The notes under the pieces: model-generated | The model's database searches: none | What the model saw: only the letters and a program-made list of their open reading frames with translations | Told to the model about the DNA's origin: nothing | Part shown: piece by piece, positions 49,366-58,148 of the stretch | How positions within the stretch are numbered: the stretch's first letter is position 1 | Layout of the letters: each line of letters starts with the position of its first letter | Assembly: GCA_910584915.1 (NCBI GenBank) | Contig: CAJUDM010000020.1 | Span: 18,954-82,953, forward strand | Origin: an uncultured Lachnospiraceae bacterium | GTDB taxonomy: Bacteria > Bacillota > Clostridia > Lachnospirales > Lachnospiraceae | Direction: 5' to 3' | Length of the DNA: 64,000 nt | Translations under genes and position numbers: made by a program

Positions 49366-49845
49366 TTACAGTTCCAGCTCCACCTTCCGCCCGGTCGCCT
49401 CATACTGTCTGTACTCCACGCCCGCCGCGTCAAACAGCCTCTTGGACGCGATATTGCCCGGTGTGCCGTCATACTTATCGCTCCCGTAGATCACCGTCCT
49501 GATCCCCGCCTGTATGATCGCCTTCGCGCACTCATTACAGGGAAACAGGGATACGTACAGCGTAGTCCCCTCCAACGAGCCGCCCCTGAAATTCAGGATG
49601 GCGTTCAGTTCGCTGTGCGTCACATAGGCATACTTCGTGGAAAGCATATCACCCTCTCTGTCCCACGGGAAATCGTCGTCGGAGCATCCCATCGGCAATC
49701 CGTTATAACCCATCGAAAGGATCTTATGGTCACCGCTGACAATACAACATCCGACCTGCGTCCCAGGATCCTTCGACCGCATCCCCGCCAGTCTGGAAAC
49801 CCCCATAAAATACTCATCCCAGCTGATATAATCCGTTCGTTTCAT
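49366..49845 (-). CDS. Deoxycytidylate deaminase (ComEB type)
   Basis: Deaminates dCMP to dUMP for dTTP synthesis. The 159-residue protein has the zinc motifs THSELNAIL (His and catalytic Glu) and PCNECAKAI, plus the N-terminal SKDPGTQVGCCIV and YNGLPMGCSDDDFPWDR of dCMP deaminases. I use ATG 49845 (GGGGG five bases upstream); upstream in-frame ATGs at 49857 and 49881 lack good SDs. Last gene of the tsaC-rpiB-upp run. Confidence 0.92.
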   Translation of the reverse strand: MKRTDYISWDEYFMGVSRLAGMRSKDPGTQVGCCIVSGDHKILSMGYNGLPMGCSDDDFPWDREGDMLSTKYAYVTHSELNAILNFRGGSLEGTTLYVSLFPCNECAKAIIQAGIRTVIYGSDKYDGTPGNIASKRLFDAAGVEYRQYEATGRKVELEL

Positions 49846-49883
49846 CTGTACCCCCATACAAAATATTTTATCTCCAGCCAACC

Positions 49884-49927
49884 CCCCGCTGCAGGCAACG
49901 AGGCATCAAGCTTGCAACGCAGCGGGG
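49884..49927. repeat. GC-rich intercistronic hairpin between upp and dCMP deaminase
   Basis: CCCCGCTGC and GCAGCGGGG form a perfect nine-pair stem with a 26-base loop; no T-run follows, so it is more likely an RNA-processing or stability element. Confidence 0.4.
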
Positions 49928-50034
49928 TGTGCGGCCCTCGCGGCAGCCGCCAAATGTGCATGTGGACATGCCCACCTGACTCGTCGCTCGCGGGAATTAA
50001 TACTCGCTTCCGCTCAATACATCCTTCCGACATC

Positions 50035-50664
50035 TTATTTCGTCCCGAATATCCTGTCGCCGGCATCCCCCAGCCCGGGCACGATATAGGCGTTCTCATT
50101 GAGTTTCTCGTCCAGCGCTCCGATATAGAGATCCACATCGGGGTGTTCCTCCTGCATCCTCCTCACGCCCTCGGGCGCCGCTATGATGCACATAAAATGT
50201 ATCTTTCTGCACCCCTTGTCCTTCAGCATGCGGATCGCCGCCGTCGCGGAACCGCCGGTTGCCAACATCGGATCCACCACAAAAACCTCCCGCTCTCCGC
50301 AGTCCGCCGGAAGCTTGCAGTAATATTCCACCGGCTCATGGGTCTCAGGATCCCTGTACAGGCCGATATGTCCCACCTTTGCCACCGGGATCATCGCCAG
50401 CACGCCGTCCACCATGCCAAGCCCCGCCCTGAGGATCGGGACGATAGCCATTTTCTTACCCTTCATCTCCTTCGCTGACGTCCTACAGATCGGCGTCTCA
50501 ATCTCCACATCGGCGAGCTGCAGATTTCTGGTCGCCTCATATGCCATCAGCATCGCGATCTCGCTGATCGTCTCTCTGAAGTCCTTTGTCCCCGTCTCTT
50601 TTCTCCTGACCCATCCTATCTTATGCTGGATCAGAGGATGTTCCATTATCACCGTTTTTGCCAT
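50035..50664 (-). CDS. upp: Uracil phosphoribosyltransferase
   Basis: Salvages uracil with PRPP to UMP. The 209-residue protein shows HPLIQHKIGWVRRKETGTKD, IVPILRAGLGMVDGVL, the PRPP loop VVDPMLATGGSA and the uracil-site YIVPGLGDAGDRIFGTK, all diagnostic. It lies 27 bases after rpiB and shares its strand. Confidence 0.97.
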   Translation of the reverse strand: MAKTVIMEHPLIQHKIGWVRRKETGTKDFRETISEIAMLMAYEATRNLQLADVEIETPICRTSAKEMKGKKMAIVPILRAGLGMVDGVLAMIPVAKVGHIGLYRDPETHEPVEYYCKLPADCGEREVFVVDPMLATGGSATAAIRMLKDKGCRKIHFMCIIAAPEGVRRMQEEHPDVDLYIGALDEKLNENAYIVPGLGDAGDRIFGTK

Positions 50665-50690
50665 GTCGCCTCCTATCCTGTCCTGCCAAT

Positions 50691-51119
50691 CTAACCCTCT
50701 ATCTTTCCAATCCTTCTCTTATGCCTCTCATCCCCCGAAAACGGAGTATCCAGGAATTTCTCGATGATATCCAACGCCAGGAACTCCCCTGTCACGCCCG
50801 CGCCGATCGAGAGCATGTTGGCGTCATTGTGGAGCCTGGTCAGTTTCGCCGTCACGGAATCCGCACAGAGGGCACACCGGATGCCCGGCACCTTGTTGGC
50901 GCAGATAGACACGCCGATACCCGTGGTACAGATCACGATGCCTCTGTCACAGCTTCCCTCCGCCACGGCCTTTGCCGCCGGTCTGATAAGATCCGGATAG
51001 TCGCAGGAATCCCTGCTGTCACACCCGAAATCCTTGTACTCCAGTCCCCTTTCCTCCAGATACTTCTTTACCCGTTCCTTTAGATCATATCCGCCATGAT
51101 CCGATGCCAATGCAATCAT
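50691..51119 (-). CDS. rpiB: Ribose-5-phosphate isomerase B
   Basis: Interconverts ribose-5-phosphate and ribulose-5-phosphate. The 142-residue protein opens MIALASDHGGYDLKERVKKY and has the active-site CTTGIGVSICANKVPGIRCA region (Cys as base) and LHNDANMLSIGAGV. The start at 51119 follows GAGGAGAG; the longer open frame has no SD. Between tsaC and upp, a common Firmicutes order. Confidence 0.95.
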   Translation of the reverse strand: MIALASDHGGYDLKERVKKYLEERGLEYKDFGCDSRDSCDYPDLIRPAAKAVAEGSCDRGIVICTTGIGVSICANKVPGIRCALCADSVTAKLTRLHNDANMLSIGAGVTGEFLALDIIEKFLDTPFSGDERHKRRIGKIEG

Positions 51120-51187
51120 AACTCTCTCCTCTCTGTCTTTGATATTTCCATTATATCGCAAAATATACCGTTTTGGAAGACGAAAAG

Positions 51188-52252
51188 CTAACGGACATAC
51201 TCCATGCGATGCCCTGCCGCCTTTAACAGCCGGTTCATCACTGCCTGCCCAAACCCGTTCTCCTCAAAAGCCTCGGAATAGATCACATCCACGTTCTCCC
51301 CGTCAAACTCCCGCAGGATCCGGTACAGTTCCCTCGCCGCCTCCTCTTCTTTCGCTCTGTCCCCGGCACTCTTGACCAGGGCTGTCCCGTAGCTTCCCGC
51401 CGTTGCGTCCGTCGCTATGACTCCGCTGCGAAGTCCCTTCCCCTCCGCCTTCTGCACAAGTTCATTGATGCGCTTCACCACCGCCGCCTCGTCCCCGGCA
51501 ATGATCGTCAGTTCCGCTTTCGGCGCATAATGCCTGTACTTCATCCCCGGTGCCTTCGGCGGGGCGTCACTGCCCTCCGGCAGGATTGCCCGGTCGGTCT
51601 CCACTTCCCCTAAAATCCCGGAAAGCATCTCTTTCGTAATGTAACCCGGCCTCAGGATCGTCGGAACAGCCTCCGTCAGATCCACTATCGTGGACTCCAG
51701 GCCAATACACGCCTGCCCTCCGTCGAGAATCATCTCTATTTTTCCGCTCAGATCTTCTTTGACATGTTTCGCCAGTGTGGGGCTCGGCCGTCCGGAAGCG
51801 TTGGCACTCGGGGCCGCCACATATCCGCCCGCCTCACGGATCAGGGAAAGCGCTGTCCGATCAGACGGCATCCTCACCGCTACAGTGGACAGGCCGCCCG
51901 TCGTCTCCTTCGGCACTTTATCCGACTTTTCCAGTATCATCGTCAGCGGTCCCGGCCAGAAAGCCGCTCCGAGTTTCCTCGCCGTCTCCGGTATCTCTCT
52001 CACAATGGGCGCCAGATCCTCCCACCTGCAGATATGCACGATCAGAGGGTTGTCCGAAGGCCGCCCCTTCGCGGCATAGATCTTCCGGGAGGACTCCGGA
52101 TTCAGCGCATCGCCTCCGAGCCCATATACCGTCTCCGTAGGAAATGCCACGAGCCCGCCGTCCCGCAGAATTCTACCTGCTTTTTTTAACGCTGCCAGGG
52201 CATCCGGCCTGTTCCGGTTTTCATCTGTTATTTTAAATAGTTCTGTTTCCAT
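51188..52252 (-). CDS. tsaC: L-threonylcarbamoyladenylate synthase (long Sua5/TsaC2 form)
   Basis: Makes threonylcarbamoyl-AMP for the t6A37 modification of ANN-decoding tRNAs. The N-terminal YrdC domain has GGLVAFPTETVYGLG, KGRPSDNPLIVHI, WPGPLTMIL, VAVRMPSD and APSANASGRPSPT. The C-terminal Sua5 domain (after APGMKYRHYAPKAEL) is the nucleotide-handling part of the long form. Start 52252 has GGAAAG seven bases upstream and gives a usual N-terminus; ATG at 52276 is possible. Confidence 0.93.
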   Translation of the reverse strand: METELFKITDENRNRPDALAALKKAGRILRDGGLVAFPTETVYGLGGDALNPESSRKIYAAKGRPSDNPLIVHICRWEDLAPIVREIPETARKLGAAFWPGPLTMILEKSDKVPKETTGGLSTVAVRMPSDRTALSLIREAGGYVAAPSANASGRPSPTLAKHVKEDLSGKIEMILDGGQACIGLESTIVDLTEAVPTILRPGYITKEMLSGILGEVETDRAILPEGSDAPPKAPGMKYRHYAPKAELTIIAGDEAAVVKRINELVQKAEGKGLRSGVIATDATAGSYGTALVKSAGDRAKEEEAARELYRILREFDGENVDVIYSEAFEENGFGQAVMNRLLKAAGHRMEYVR

Positions 52253-52469
52253 CTCTCTGCTTTCCAAATGTTTCATATATATGCCCCGCCCGCAGTGCAA
52301 ACTCGGAAAACCTTCGGTTTCCCGAGTTCACGGGCGTCCGCACTGTGAAAAAAGTCAGATAAATATCTGCTTTTGTGCAGGCACAACGCATCTGTTTATC
52401 AGTCTTTTTTCGCATTGCTCACTGCTTACGTGCATATTATACCCTACCACCCCTGTTCTTGGCAAACGA

Positions 52470-52492
52470 AAAAGGCGGCACTGCCGCCTTTT
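52470..52492 (-). terminator. Terminator of the sugar importer/GH32 operon
   Basis: AAAAGGCGGC and GCCGCCTTTT form a ten-pair stem with a three-base loop and a T-run on the minus strand, 13 bases after the GH32 stop. Confidence 0.88.
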
Positions 52493-52504
52493 CCTGTACA
52501 ACAC

Positions 52505-53980
52505 TTATTTTTTTATATTGATATCATAGAATTCCACCTTCGCATCCTGCGCCAGGATTCCGATCTCATACTCCGGCCTCGCATAGATCCGATAGGTAAA
52601 CGCAGCCTGTTCTCCCACAAAGGCCTCCACCATATCCTGATCCACTATAATCTTCACATCGATCTCCTGTCCTTCTTCTATGGAGAAAGTCTTCTCACAG
52701 ACCCTTACTCCGTCCGGCCCCGGATCCGTCGCCGGCGGAACCGCCTGGCAGGACTGCTCCCAGAAGGGATCCACCCCCATTGGAAGGTTCAGGAGGGAAA
52801 CCCTCTGCATCGCCGCATCAAACTCTAAAAGCAGGCATCCACTGGCCTCCCTGTCAGATTTCAGCAGCACGCCAAAATGGTCATACACCTCCCTCGGCAT
52901 GATCCTGCAGTGGAAATAAAAACTTTCCTCCGGGTGTTCCAGAAAGCCATAGGTACAGGTTCCTGCCGAGTCAAGTTCTATGCATCTGTCCCCATAACAT
53001 TTTGCATTTCCCATCACATGCTTATACCGATACGGCACAGGCTCCTGATACGCAGCCTCATACTCCGCCGGCAGCTTCACGTCCAGCTCACCGTCCGCAT
53101 CTACCGTCACCTCATGCGGGGTACAGAACTCGCCGCCCCAGTACCATTCTCCCCTATCGCTGCGCTCCGCCCTGTCGTGCGCCCAGGCGAAGTAGAACCG
53201 GCGTCCCTCGTCATTCTGCATGGATTTGGCGGCATAAAACCTCCTTCCGCCGATTCCGTCCTTTTTCGGCTTACGCCACGGGCCGAAGGGAGACTTGGAG
53301 ATCCTGTATATCGTATTTACAAACTCCGAAAATCTGGAGTAGGAGAGATACCAGTTATCTCCTATTTTATACATCTCACAACACTCCGGACAGTTCGTAT
53401 GCCCCGGCGCATAGATTGGTCCGTAATATTCCCAGTTTACCAGGTCCGCCGAACGGTACAGCACGACACATCCGCGGCGTGTCACCGGCATATCCAGCTT
53501 TCTTGCTGAGATCAGTATCCAGTAACATTGATCCTCCTCATTGTAAAATACATAGGGATCCCGCCAGTCCAGCTTTTCATACAGTTCCGTCATGGGCGTG
53601 ATAACAGGATTCGCCGAATCCTTTGTCCACGTGATGCCGTCTTTGCTCGTCGCATGGCAGATCGTCTGCTGGTACTCGGCCGTCAGGCAGTATCCTGTAT
53701 AGAATGCATGATATTGTCCCTCCCCATAGATGACGGACCCTGTCCATACTCCGGACGCATCCGGCTCATCCCCATCCCCGGGATAAAGTGCAGTGGGCAG
53801 TTCTTTCCAGTGTACCAGATCCTCCGAAATACAGTGGCTCCACGTCGTTCTGAGCCTCGGCGGATAAACCGTTGTCCCCGGAGCGGGAGTCAGCGAAAAA
53901 AGATGGTATTTCCCCTCATGATAAAACGGAATGGCATCCCCAGTGGAATCCGCAAAAGACATCTTACGAAAAATATCCAT
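52505..53980 (-). CDS. Intracellular GH32-family beta-fructosidase-like enzyme
   Basis: A 491-residue five-bladed propeller plus C-terminal beta-sandwich. Catalytic triad candidates are D15 (STGDAIPFY, replacing the usual WMNDPNG), D141 in WRDPYVF and E199 in CPECCEMY. No signal peptide, so it acts on an imported fructoside. It is the last gene of the RbsABC-type importer operon, which suggests the importer carries a small fructosyl or related glycoside that this enzyme splits. Substrate cannot be told from sequence. Confidence 0.82.
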   Translation of the reverse strand: MDIFRKMSFADSTGDAIPFYHEGKYHLFSLTPAPGTTVYPPRLRTTWSHCISEDLVHWKELPTALYPGDGDEPDASGVWTGSVIYGEGQYHAFYTGYCLTAEYQQTICHATSKDGITWTKDSANPVITPMTELYEKLDWRDPYVFYNEEDQCYWILISARKLDMPVTRRGCVVLYRSADLVNWEYYGPIYAPGHTNCPECCEMYKIGDNWYLSYSRFSEFVNTIYRISKSPFGPWRKPKKDGIGGRRFYAAKSMQNDEGRRFYFAWAHDRAERSDRGEWYWGGEFCTPHEVTVDADGELDVKLPAEYEAAYQEPVPYRYKHVMGNAKCYGDRCIELDSAGTCTYGFLEHPEESFYFHCRIMPREVYDHFGVLLKSDREASGCLLLEFDAAMQRVSLLNLPMGVDPFWEQSCQAVPPATDPGPDGVRVCEKTFSIEEGQEIDVKIIVDQDMVEAFVGEQAAFTYRIYARPEYEIGILAQDAKVEFYDINIKK

Positions 53981-54005
53981 ATTGATTTTCCTCTTCCTTT
54001 CTTCT

Positions 54006-55007
54006 CTATTTTGCCGCTTTTTTCTTCAGGGCGGACAGCCTGCCCTTCTGTGAGTCCAAAAGAACCGCGCACGCGATGATCAGTCCCTTTACGATCAGCT
54101 GCCAGTAGGAGCTCACGCCGATCAGGTTTAACCCGTTGGAGATGATGCCGATGACCATGGCGCCGAACACCGTCCCGCTGATCCTTCCCTTACCGCCCGA
54201 CATGGATGTCCCGCCGAGCACGCAGGAGGCTATCGCGTCCAGCTCATAGCCGTCGCCCACGGACGGCTGGCCCGAGTACATTCTCGAACAGAGCACCAGG
54301 CCTGCAAAGGCGGATAAGAGTCCCGACAATGTGAACACGATGATCTCCACTTTTTTGATCGGAACACCGGATAACCTCGCCGCCTCACGGTTGCCGCCGA
54401 TCGCGTACACATAAGTTCCGAACTTTGTCTTTCCCAACACAAAACTGATGACAATGATCAGAATGGTCATATATACCACCGGAAGCGGAATCCTGTCAAA
54501 AATATATCCGTTGCCGATCGCCACAAAAAACTCGTCCGTGATCCTGGTCGACTGCCCCCCCGAGTACACATAGGCGATGCCGTTGCAGACATTCATCATC
54601 GCCATCGTGATAATGAACGCAGGTACTCTGAATACCGAAACGATCGCCCCGCTGAGGATCCCCGCGATCGTGCCGAGCATAAGCCCCACGATGATCGATG
54701 GTCCGATCGGGAGCCCCTGTGTCACAATGAATCCCACCGTCAGTGTTCCGCTCATGGCGACTATCGCCCCCACGGACAGATCGATATGCCCGAGGATAAT
54801 GATCAGCGTCATTCCCAGGGCGATATAGGTGTTGATAGATATCTGCCTCAACACGGAAATGATATTGTTTGTCGTCAAAAATTTATCCGTCGCGATCGTC
54901 ACGATCACACACATAATGACAAGAACGCCTATGATGCCGATATTTCCGCGGAAAATACTGATAAACGGATTATCCATTAAAACTGATTTATTATTTTTCT
55001 GGTTCAT
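54006..55007 (-). CDS. Sugar ABC transporter permease (RbsC family)
   Basis: Membrane subunit of a CUT2-type monosaccharide importer. The 333-residue protein has about ten hydrophobic segments, the family motifs LGMTLIIILGHIDLSVGAI and YAIGGNREAARLSGVPIKK (coupling loop) and ELDAIASCVLGGTSMSGGKG. ATG at 55007 follows AGGAGG at 11 bases and overlaps the end of the ATPase gene by 17 bases. One permease is present, so it would act as a homodimer. Confidence 0.92.
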   Translation of the reverse strand: MNQKNNKSVLMDNPFISIFRGNIGIIGVLVIMCVIVTIATDKFLTTNNIISVLRQISINTYIALGMTLIIILGHIDLSVGAIVAMSGTLTVGFIVTQGLPIGPSIIVGLMLGTIAGILSGAIVSVFRVPAFIITMAMMNVCNGIAYVYSGGQSTRITDEFFVAIGNGYIFDRIPLPVVYMTILIIVISFVLGKTKFGTYVYAIGGNREAARLSGVPIKKVEIIVFTLSGLLSAFAGLVLCSRMYSGQPSVGDGYELDAIASCVLGGTSMSGGKGRISGTVFGAMVIGIISNGLNLIGVSSYWQLIVKGLIIACAVLLDSQKGRLSALKKKAAK

Positions 55008-56505
55008 ATTCTTCCACTCCTCCTGCCGCATATTTCATGATACCTTCCTGGCTCAATTCTTCTTTCGACAACTTTCCCGCCATCCTTCCGTCCCGGATCA
55101 CGCAGACATTATCACACATATTGATGATCTCCGGCAGTTCACTGGAAACCATGATGATGGCGATCCCCTCTTTTGCCAGATTATTGATCGTAGAATAGAT
55201 CTCAAACTTTGCATTGACATCCACGCCCCTTGTCGGCTCATCCAGGATAAGCACGTTGGGTTCTGTCGCAAGCCATTTCCCCAGAACCACTTTCTGCTGG
55301 TTCCCGCCCGAAAGGCTTCCAGCTTCTATCTCCGGGGATGCAGCTTTTATCCGCAGCCTTTCAAAATATCTGTCTATCACCGCTTTTTTCTTCTTCTCAC
55401 TGATCGCGATCCCATTCATATAAAACCGCAGAGAGGCAAGCGTCAGATTGAAGGAAACGCTGTTCTCAAGGACCAGCCCCTGTTTTTTCCGGTCCTCCGG
55501 GACCAGTGAGACGCCGGCTTTAATCGCCTGCATTGGATTCTTAAAATCTACTTTCTTTCCATCTAACAGGATCTCGCCGGACTGGTGCGGCCTCGCCCCG
55601 AATATGCTCTCCATGATCTCGCTTCTGCCGGCGCCTACAAGCCCGGCAAATCCCAGTATCTCACCCTTCCTCACTTTAAAGCTGATATCTTCAAAGACGC
55701 CTTCACAGGTCAGGTTTTTTACCTCCAGCACGGTGTCCGCCTTCTCCAGTTCCTGAAAGTCCCTGGAGTAAAAGCTCTCCAGATCACGACCGACCATCAT
55801 CGCCACCAGTTCATTCGGATTTGTCTCGGCTGTCTTTTTCGTCCCGACATATTCCCCGTCACGGATCACGGTCACTCTGTCCGATATTCTGAACAGTTCT
55901 TCCATCCTATGAGAAATATAGATTATGCTGACCTTTTCCTCCTTCAACTTCTCTATGATCTCAAATAACTGCTCCACCTCTTCATTGGACAGAGACGAAG
56001 TCGGCTCATCCATCACAATGATCCTCCCGTTGAAGGACACTGCCTTCACGATCTCAACCATCTGCTGCTGTGCTATCGTCAGCTCTTCCACGATCGTCTC
56101 CGCTCTGATATTTACTCCCAGAGCAGCTATCATTTCTTCCGCCCGTCTGTTTGTCTCCGCCATGTCTACCATGCCGTTTTTAATGATTTCACGCCCGAGA
56201 AACAGATTCTGCGCCACCGTAAGATACGGCACAAGCACGATCTCCTGATGGATGATACCGATCCCGTTCTCCCTTGCCTCCGGCACGTTATGTATTTTAA
56301 CTTTCTCTCCATTTATTCTGATCTCTCCGCAGTCCGGCTGATGGATTCCTCCCAACACTTTGATCAGCGTAGATTTTCCGGCTCCATTTTCCCCGAGGAG
56401 TGCATGTACCTCCCCCAGTTCAAGAGAAAAATCGATCCCGCTGAGCGCATAGATACCGGAGAAGCTTTTCTTGATCCCTTTCATTTCCAGTACTGTCTGT
56501 CCCAT
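54991..56505 (-). CDS. Sugar ABC transporter ATP-binding protein (RbsA family)
   Basis: A double ATPase of 504 residues. The first domain has GENGAGKSTLIKVLGG, IVMDEPTSSLSNEEV and a degenerate signature (LTIAQQQMVEI). The second has GLVGAGRSEIM in place of Walker A, LSGGNQQKVVLGKWL and LILDEPTRGVDV. This is the standard RbsA pattern. Start ATG 56505 follows GGAGGG; the open frame upstream is not conserved. It lies between the binding-protein and permease genes. Confidence 0.93.
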   Translation of the reverse strand: MGQTVLEMKGIKKSFSGIYALSGIDFSLELGEVHALLGENGAGKSTLIKVLGGIHQPDCGEIRINGEKVKIHNVPEARENGIGIIHQEIVLVPYLTVAQNLFLGREIIKNGMVDMAETNRRAEEMIAALGVNIRAETIVEELTIAQQQMVEIVKAVSFNGRIIVMDEPTSSLSNEEVEQLFEIIEKLKEEKVSIIYISHRMEELFRISDRVTVIRDGEYVGTKKTAETNPNELVAMMVGRDLESFYSRDFQELEKADTVLEVKNLTCEGVFEDISFKVRKGEILGFAGLVGAGRSEIMESIFGARPHQSGEILLDGKKVDFKNPMQAIKAGVSLVPEDRKKQGLVLENSVSFNLTLASLRFYMNGIAISEKKKKAVIDRYFERLRIKAASPEIEAGSLSGGNQQKVVLGKWLATEPNVLILDEPTRGVDVNAKFEIYSTINNLAKEGIAIIMVSSELPEIINMCDNVCVIRDGRMAGKLSKEELSQEGIMKYAAGGVEEYEPEK

Positions 56506-56601
56506 ATTTTCCCTCCACAATCGGGCAGGGATATCTTCTCCCTGTCCGCCGCGCCGCCCCATGCCTCCGACATTTATGTCCCTAAGCGGGGATGCGCATA
56601 T

Positions 56602-56645
56602 AAACGGACCGCCACAGCCGTTTTATCCGCCATGACGGCCCGTTT
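56602..56645 (-). other. Intercistronic hairpin after the sugar-binding protein gene
   Basis: AAACGG/CCGTTT with inner CCG/CGG pairs form a stem just after the binding-protein stop. No T-run; it may stabilise the upstream message so that binding protein is made in excess. Confidence 0.4.
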
Positions 56646-56655
56646 GTCTCAAAGT

Positions 56656-57708
56656 TTACTGCCAGTCATTGATCGTCTCTTTCGCTTCATCCTCCAGTAC
56701 CAGATGGGAATCCAGATATATCTTCTTGCCACCGAGGTCCGTGTCGCCGCCGAGATATTTTACAGCCGCGTTGTACGCATACTCTGCGATCCCGAGAGGT
56801 ACCTGCGCTGCCACAGCGCTGAATTCGCCGTCCAGAAGAGCCTGCTTTCCATCCGGGGAAGCATCAATACTGTACACCCCGATCTCCCCTGTCTTGTTTG
56901 CCGCCTTCACTGCTGCCGCCGCTCCCAGCGCAGAGGGATCGTTGATGCAGAAGAATGCCTGCAGATCAGGGTTTGCAATGATGATGTCGTCCGCCAGTCC
57001 CAGTGATACATCCAGAGCCGCCGCGCCATCCTGCTGCGCTACGATATCGAATTTATCTGCATTGTCGCCAAGCCCGTCCATGAAGCCGTTGACACGATCC
57101 ACGCAGCTTTCATTGGAAGGGAAATCCAGTACTGCGATCTGTGCACCGTCCGGATAATCTTTAGTCATCTGTTCGCCGACCAGCTGGCCTGCCATATATG
57201 CGTTTGTTCCCACGAACTGTGTCACGAACGCCTCGATGTCCTCCTCGATCACCGCCGTATCGACGTTGAAGATCGGTATCCCCGCGTCTTTGATCTCCGC
57301 CAGGCCGGCTGTGATTCCCGCAGAATCTACAGGAATGATAAACACTGCGTCATAGCCGCTGTTCGCCACATCGGAGAGCTGCCCTAACTGCTTATTCAGA
57401 TCATAATCCGGATCAAGGCACGTATAAGAGATGCCGTTTGCCTCACAGAGCTCGCTGAACTTAGTGTCCATGGAACTCTGGAATGTGTTATTTAAAGTAT
57501 TGGTACAAAAAGCAAAAGATAAGTCTGAGGTTTCCCCCTCCGGCTGTGCCTCCTCCCCTGTCTCTTCCGCTGCCGGCGCTTCCGCCGTTTCACTTTCCTG
57601 TGTCTCTGCCGCTGGCTCCTCCGTACTCTCAGCCGGGGATGAACCACATCCCGTCATCACTCCCACTGTCATACAAAGGCAAAGTCCTAATGCCGCCAAC
57701 TTTTTCAT
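56656..57708 (-). CDS. Sugar ABC transporter substrate-binding lipoprotein
   Basis: A 350-residue RbsB-type periplasmic-binding-like protein. Signal peptide with lipobox VMTGC (Cys at about 21), an acidic Glu/Ala-rich linker, then DLSFAFCTNTLNNTFQSSMD, DAVFIIPVDSAGITAGLAEI, IPIFNVDTAV and FFCINDPSALGAAAAV. ATG at 57708 has GGAGG seven bases upstream. First gene of the operon; promoter and LacI-type operators lie upstream. Confidence 0.93.
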   Translation of the reverse strand: MKKLAALGLCLCMTVGVMTGCGSSPAESTEEPAAETQESETAEAPAAEETGEEAQPEGETSDLSFAFCTNTLNNTFQSSMDTKFSELCEANGISYTCLDPDYDLNKQLGQLSDVANSGYDAVFIIPVDSAGITAGLAEIKDAGIPIFNVDTAVIEEDIEAFVTQFVGTNAYMAGQLVGEQMTKDYPDGAQIAVLDFPSNESCVDRVNGFMDGLGDNADKFDIVAQQDGAAALDVSLGLADDIIIANPDLQAFFCINDPSALGAAAAVKAANKTGEIGVYSIDASPDGKQALLDGEFSAVAAQVPLGIAEYAYNAAVKYLGGDTDLGGKKIYLDSHLVLEDEAKETINDWQ

Positions 57709-57808
57709 TGTCACTACCTCCATTATTATTTTTTAACAAGATTCCGCTCATGAAGATAACCCAACCGGTTTTATGTAAATATTTAAGATCATCCTCACGC
57801 ATCCTTTG

Positions 57809-57818
57809 TTTGCGTAAA
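57809..57818. promoter_or_regulatory. LacI-type operator at the sugar-importer start site
   Basis: TTTGCGTAAA (minus strand TTTACGCAAA) has the central CG dyad of LacI-family operators. It overlaps the end of the -10 box and the start site of the promoter at 57818-57846. Confidence 0.55.
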
Positions 57819-57846
57819 TTTTATTGTTTTAAATGATAAATGTCAA
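57818..57846 (-). promoter_or_regulatory. Sigma-A promoter of the sugar importer operon
   Basis: TTGACA (57841-57846), 17 bases, TAAAAT (57818-57823) on the minus strand; about 105 bases upstream of the binding-protein start. Confidence 0.8.
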
Positions 57847-57933
57847 TATTTTTCTAATATCTTTATTAATTTTCATCACCTTACACAATATTCTTTTCCT
57901 CTTTTTGTCTGTTTTAATATTGTTTTTTATGTT

Positions 57934-57943
57934 TTTACGTAAA
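57934..57943. promoter_or_regulatory. Second LacI-type operator upstream of the sugar importer
   Basis: TTTACGTAAA is a perfect ten-base palindrome with central CG, 125 bp from the first operator, in the AT-rich region upstream of the promoter. Two such sites suit repression by looping. Confidence 0.55.
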
Positions 57944-57973
57944 TTCTATTTTCTTTCCGATCTATAGATTCAA

Positions 57974-58006
57974 TCGAGCAGGGAAGATTTATCTTCCCTG
58001 CTCGCC
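57974..58006 (-). other. Thirteen-pair inverted repeat upstream of the sugar importer
   Basis: GAGCAGGGAAGAT and ATCTTCCCTGCTC flank a two-to-three-base centre. No T-run follows on either strand, so it is a candidate operator or RNA hairpin rather than a terminator. The rest of this 440-base gap is AT-rich promoter sequence, a palindrome GCCGCACATGCGGC near 58019 and the regulator's terminator. Confidence 0.4.
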
Positions 58007-58060
58007 GCGCGCCCGGCACGCCGCACATGCGGCATACTTCCTCTGTGCGGGTCTGTGCAT

Positions 58061-58096
58061 AAAAAAGGAGGCATTCGATTTGACTGAAATGCCTCC
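58061..58096 (-). terminator. Terminator of the double-domain LacI gene
   Basis: GGAGGCATT and AATGCCTCC pair over nine bases; six Ts follow on the minus strand. Confidence 0.85.
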
Positions 58097-58148
58097 ACCT
58101 CTCTTTTTATCTTTTTCCCAGCTTTTTTTCAACAATTTCCTGCCACCT

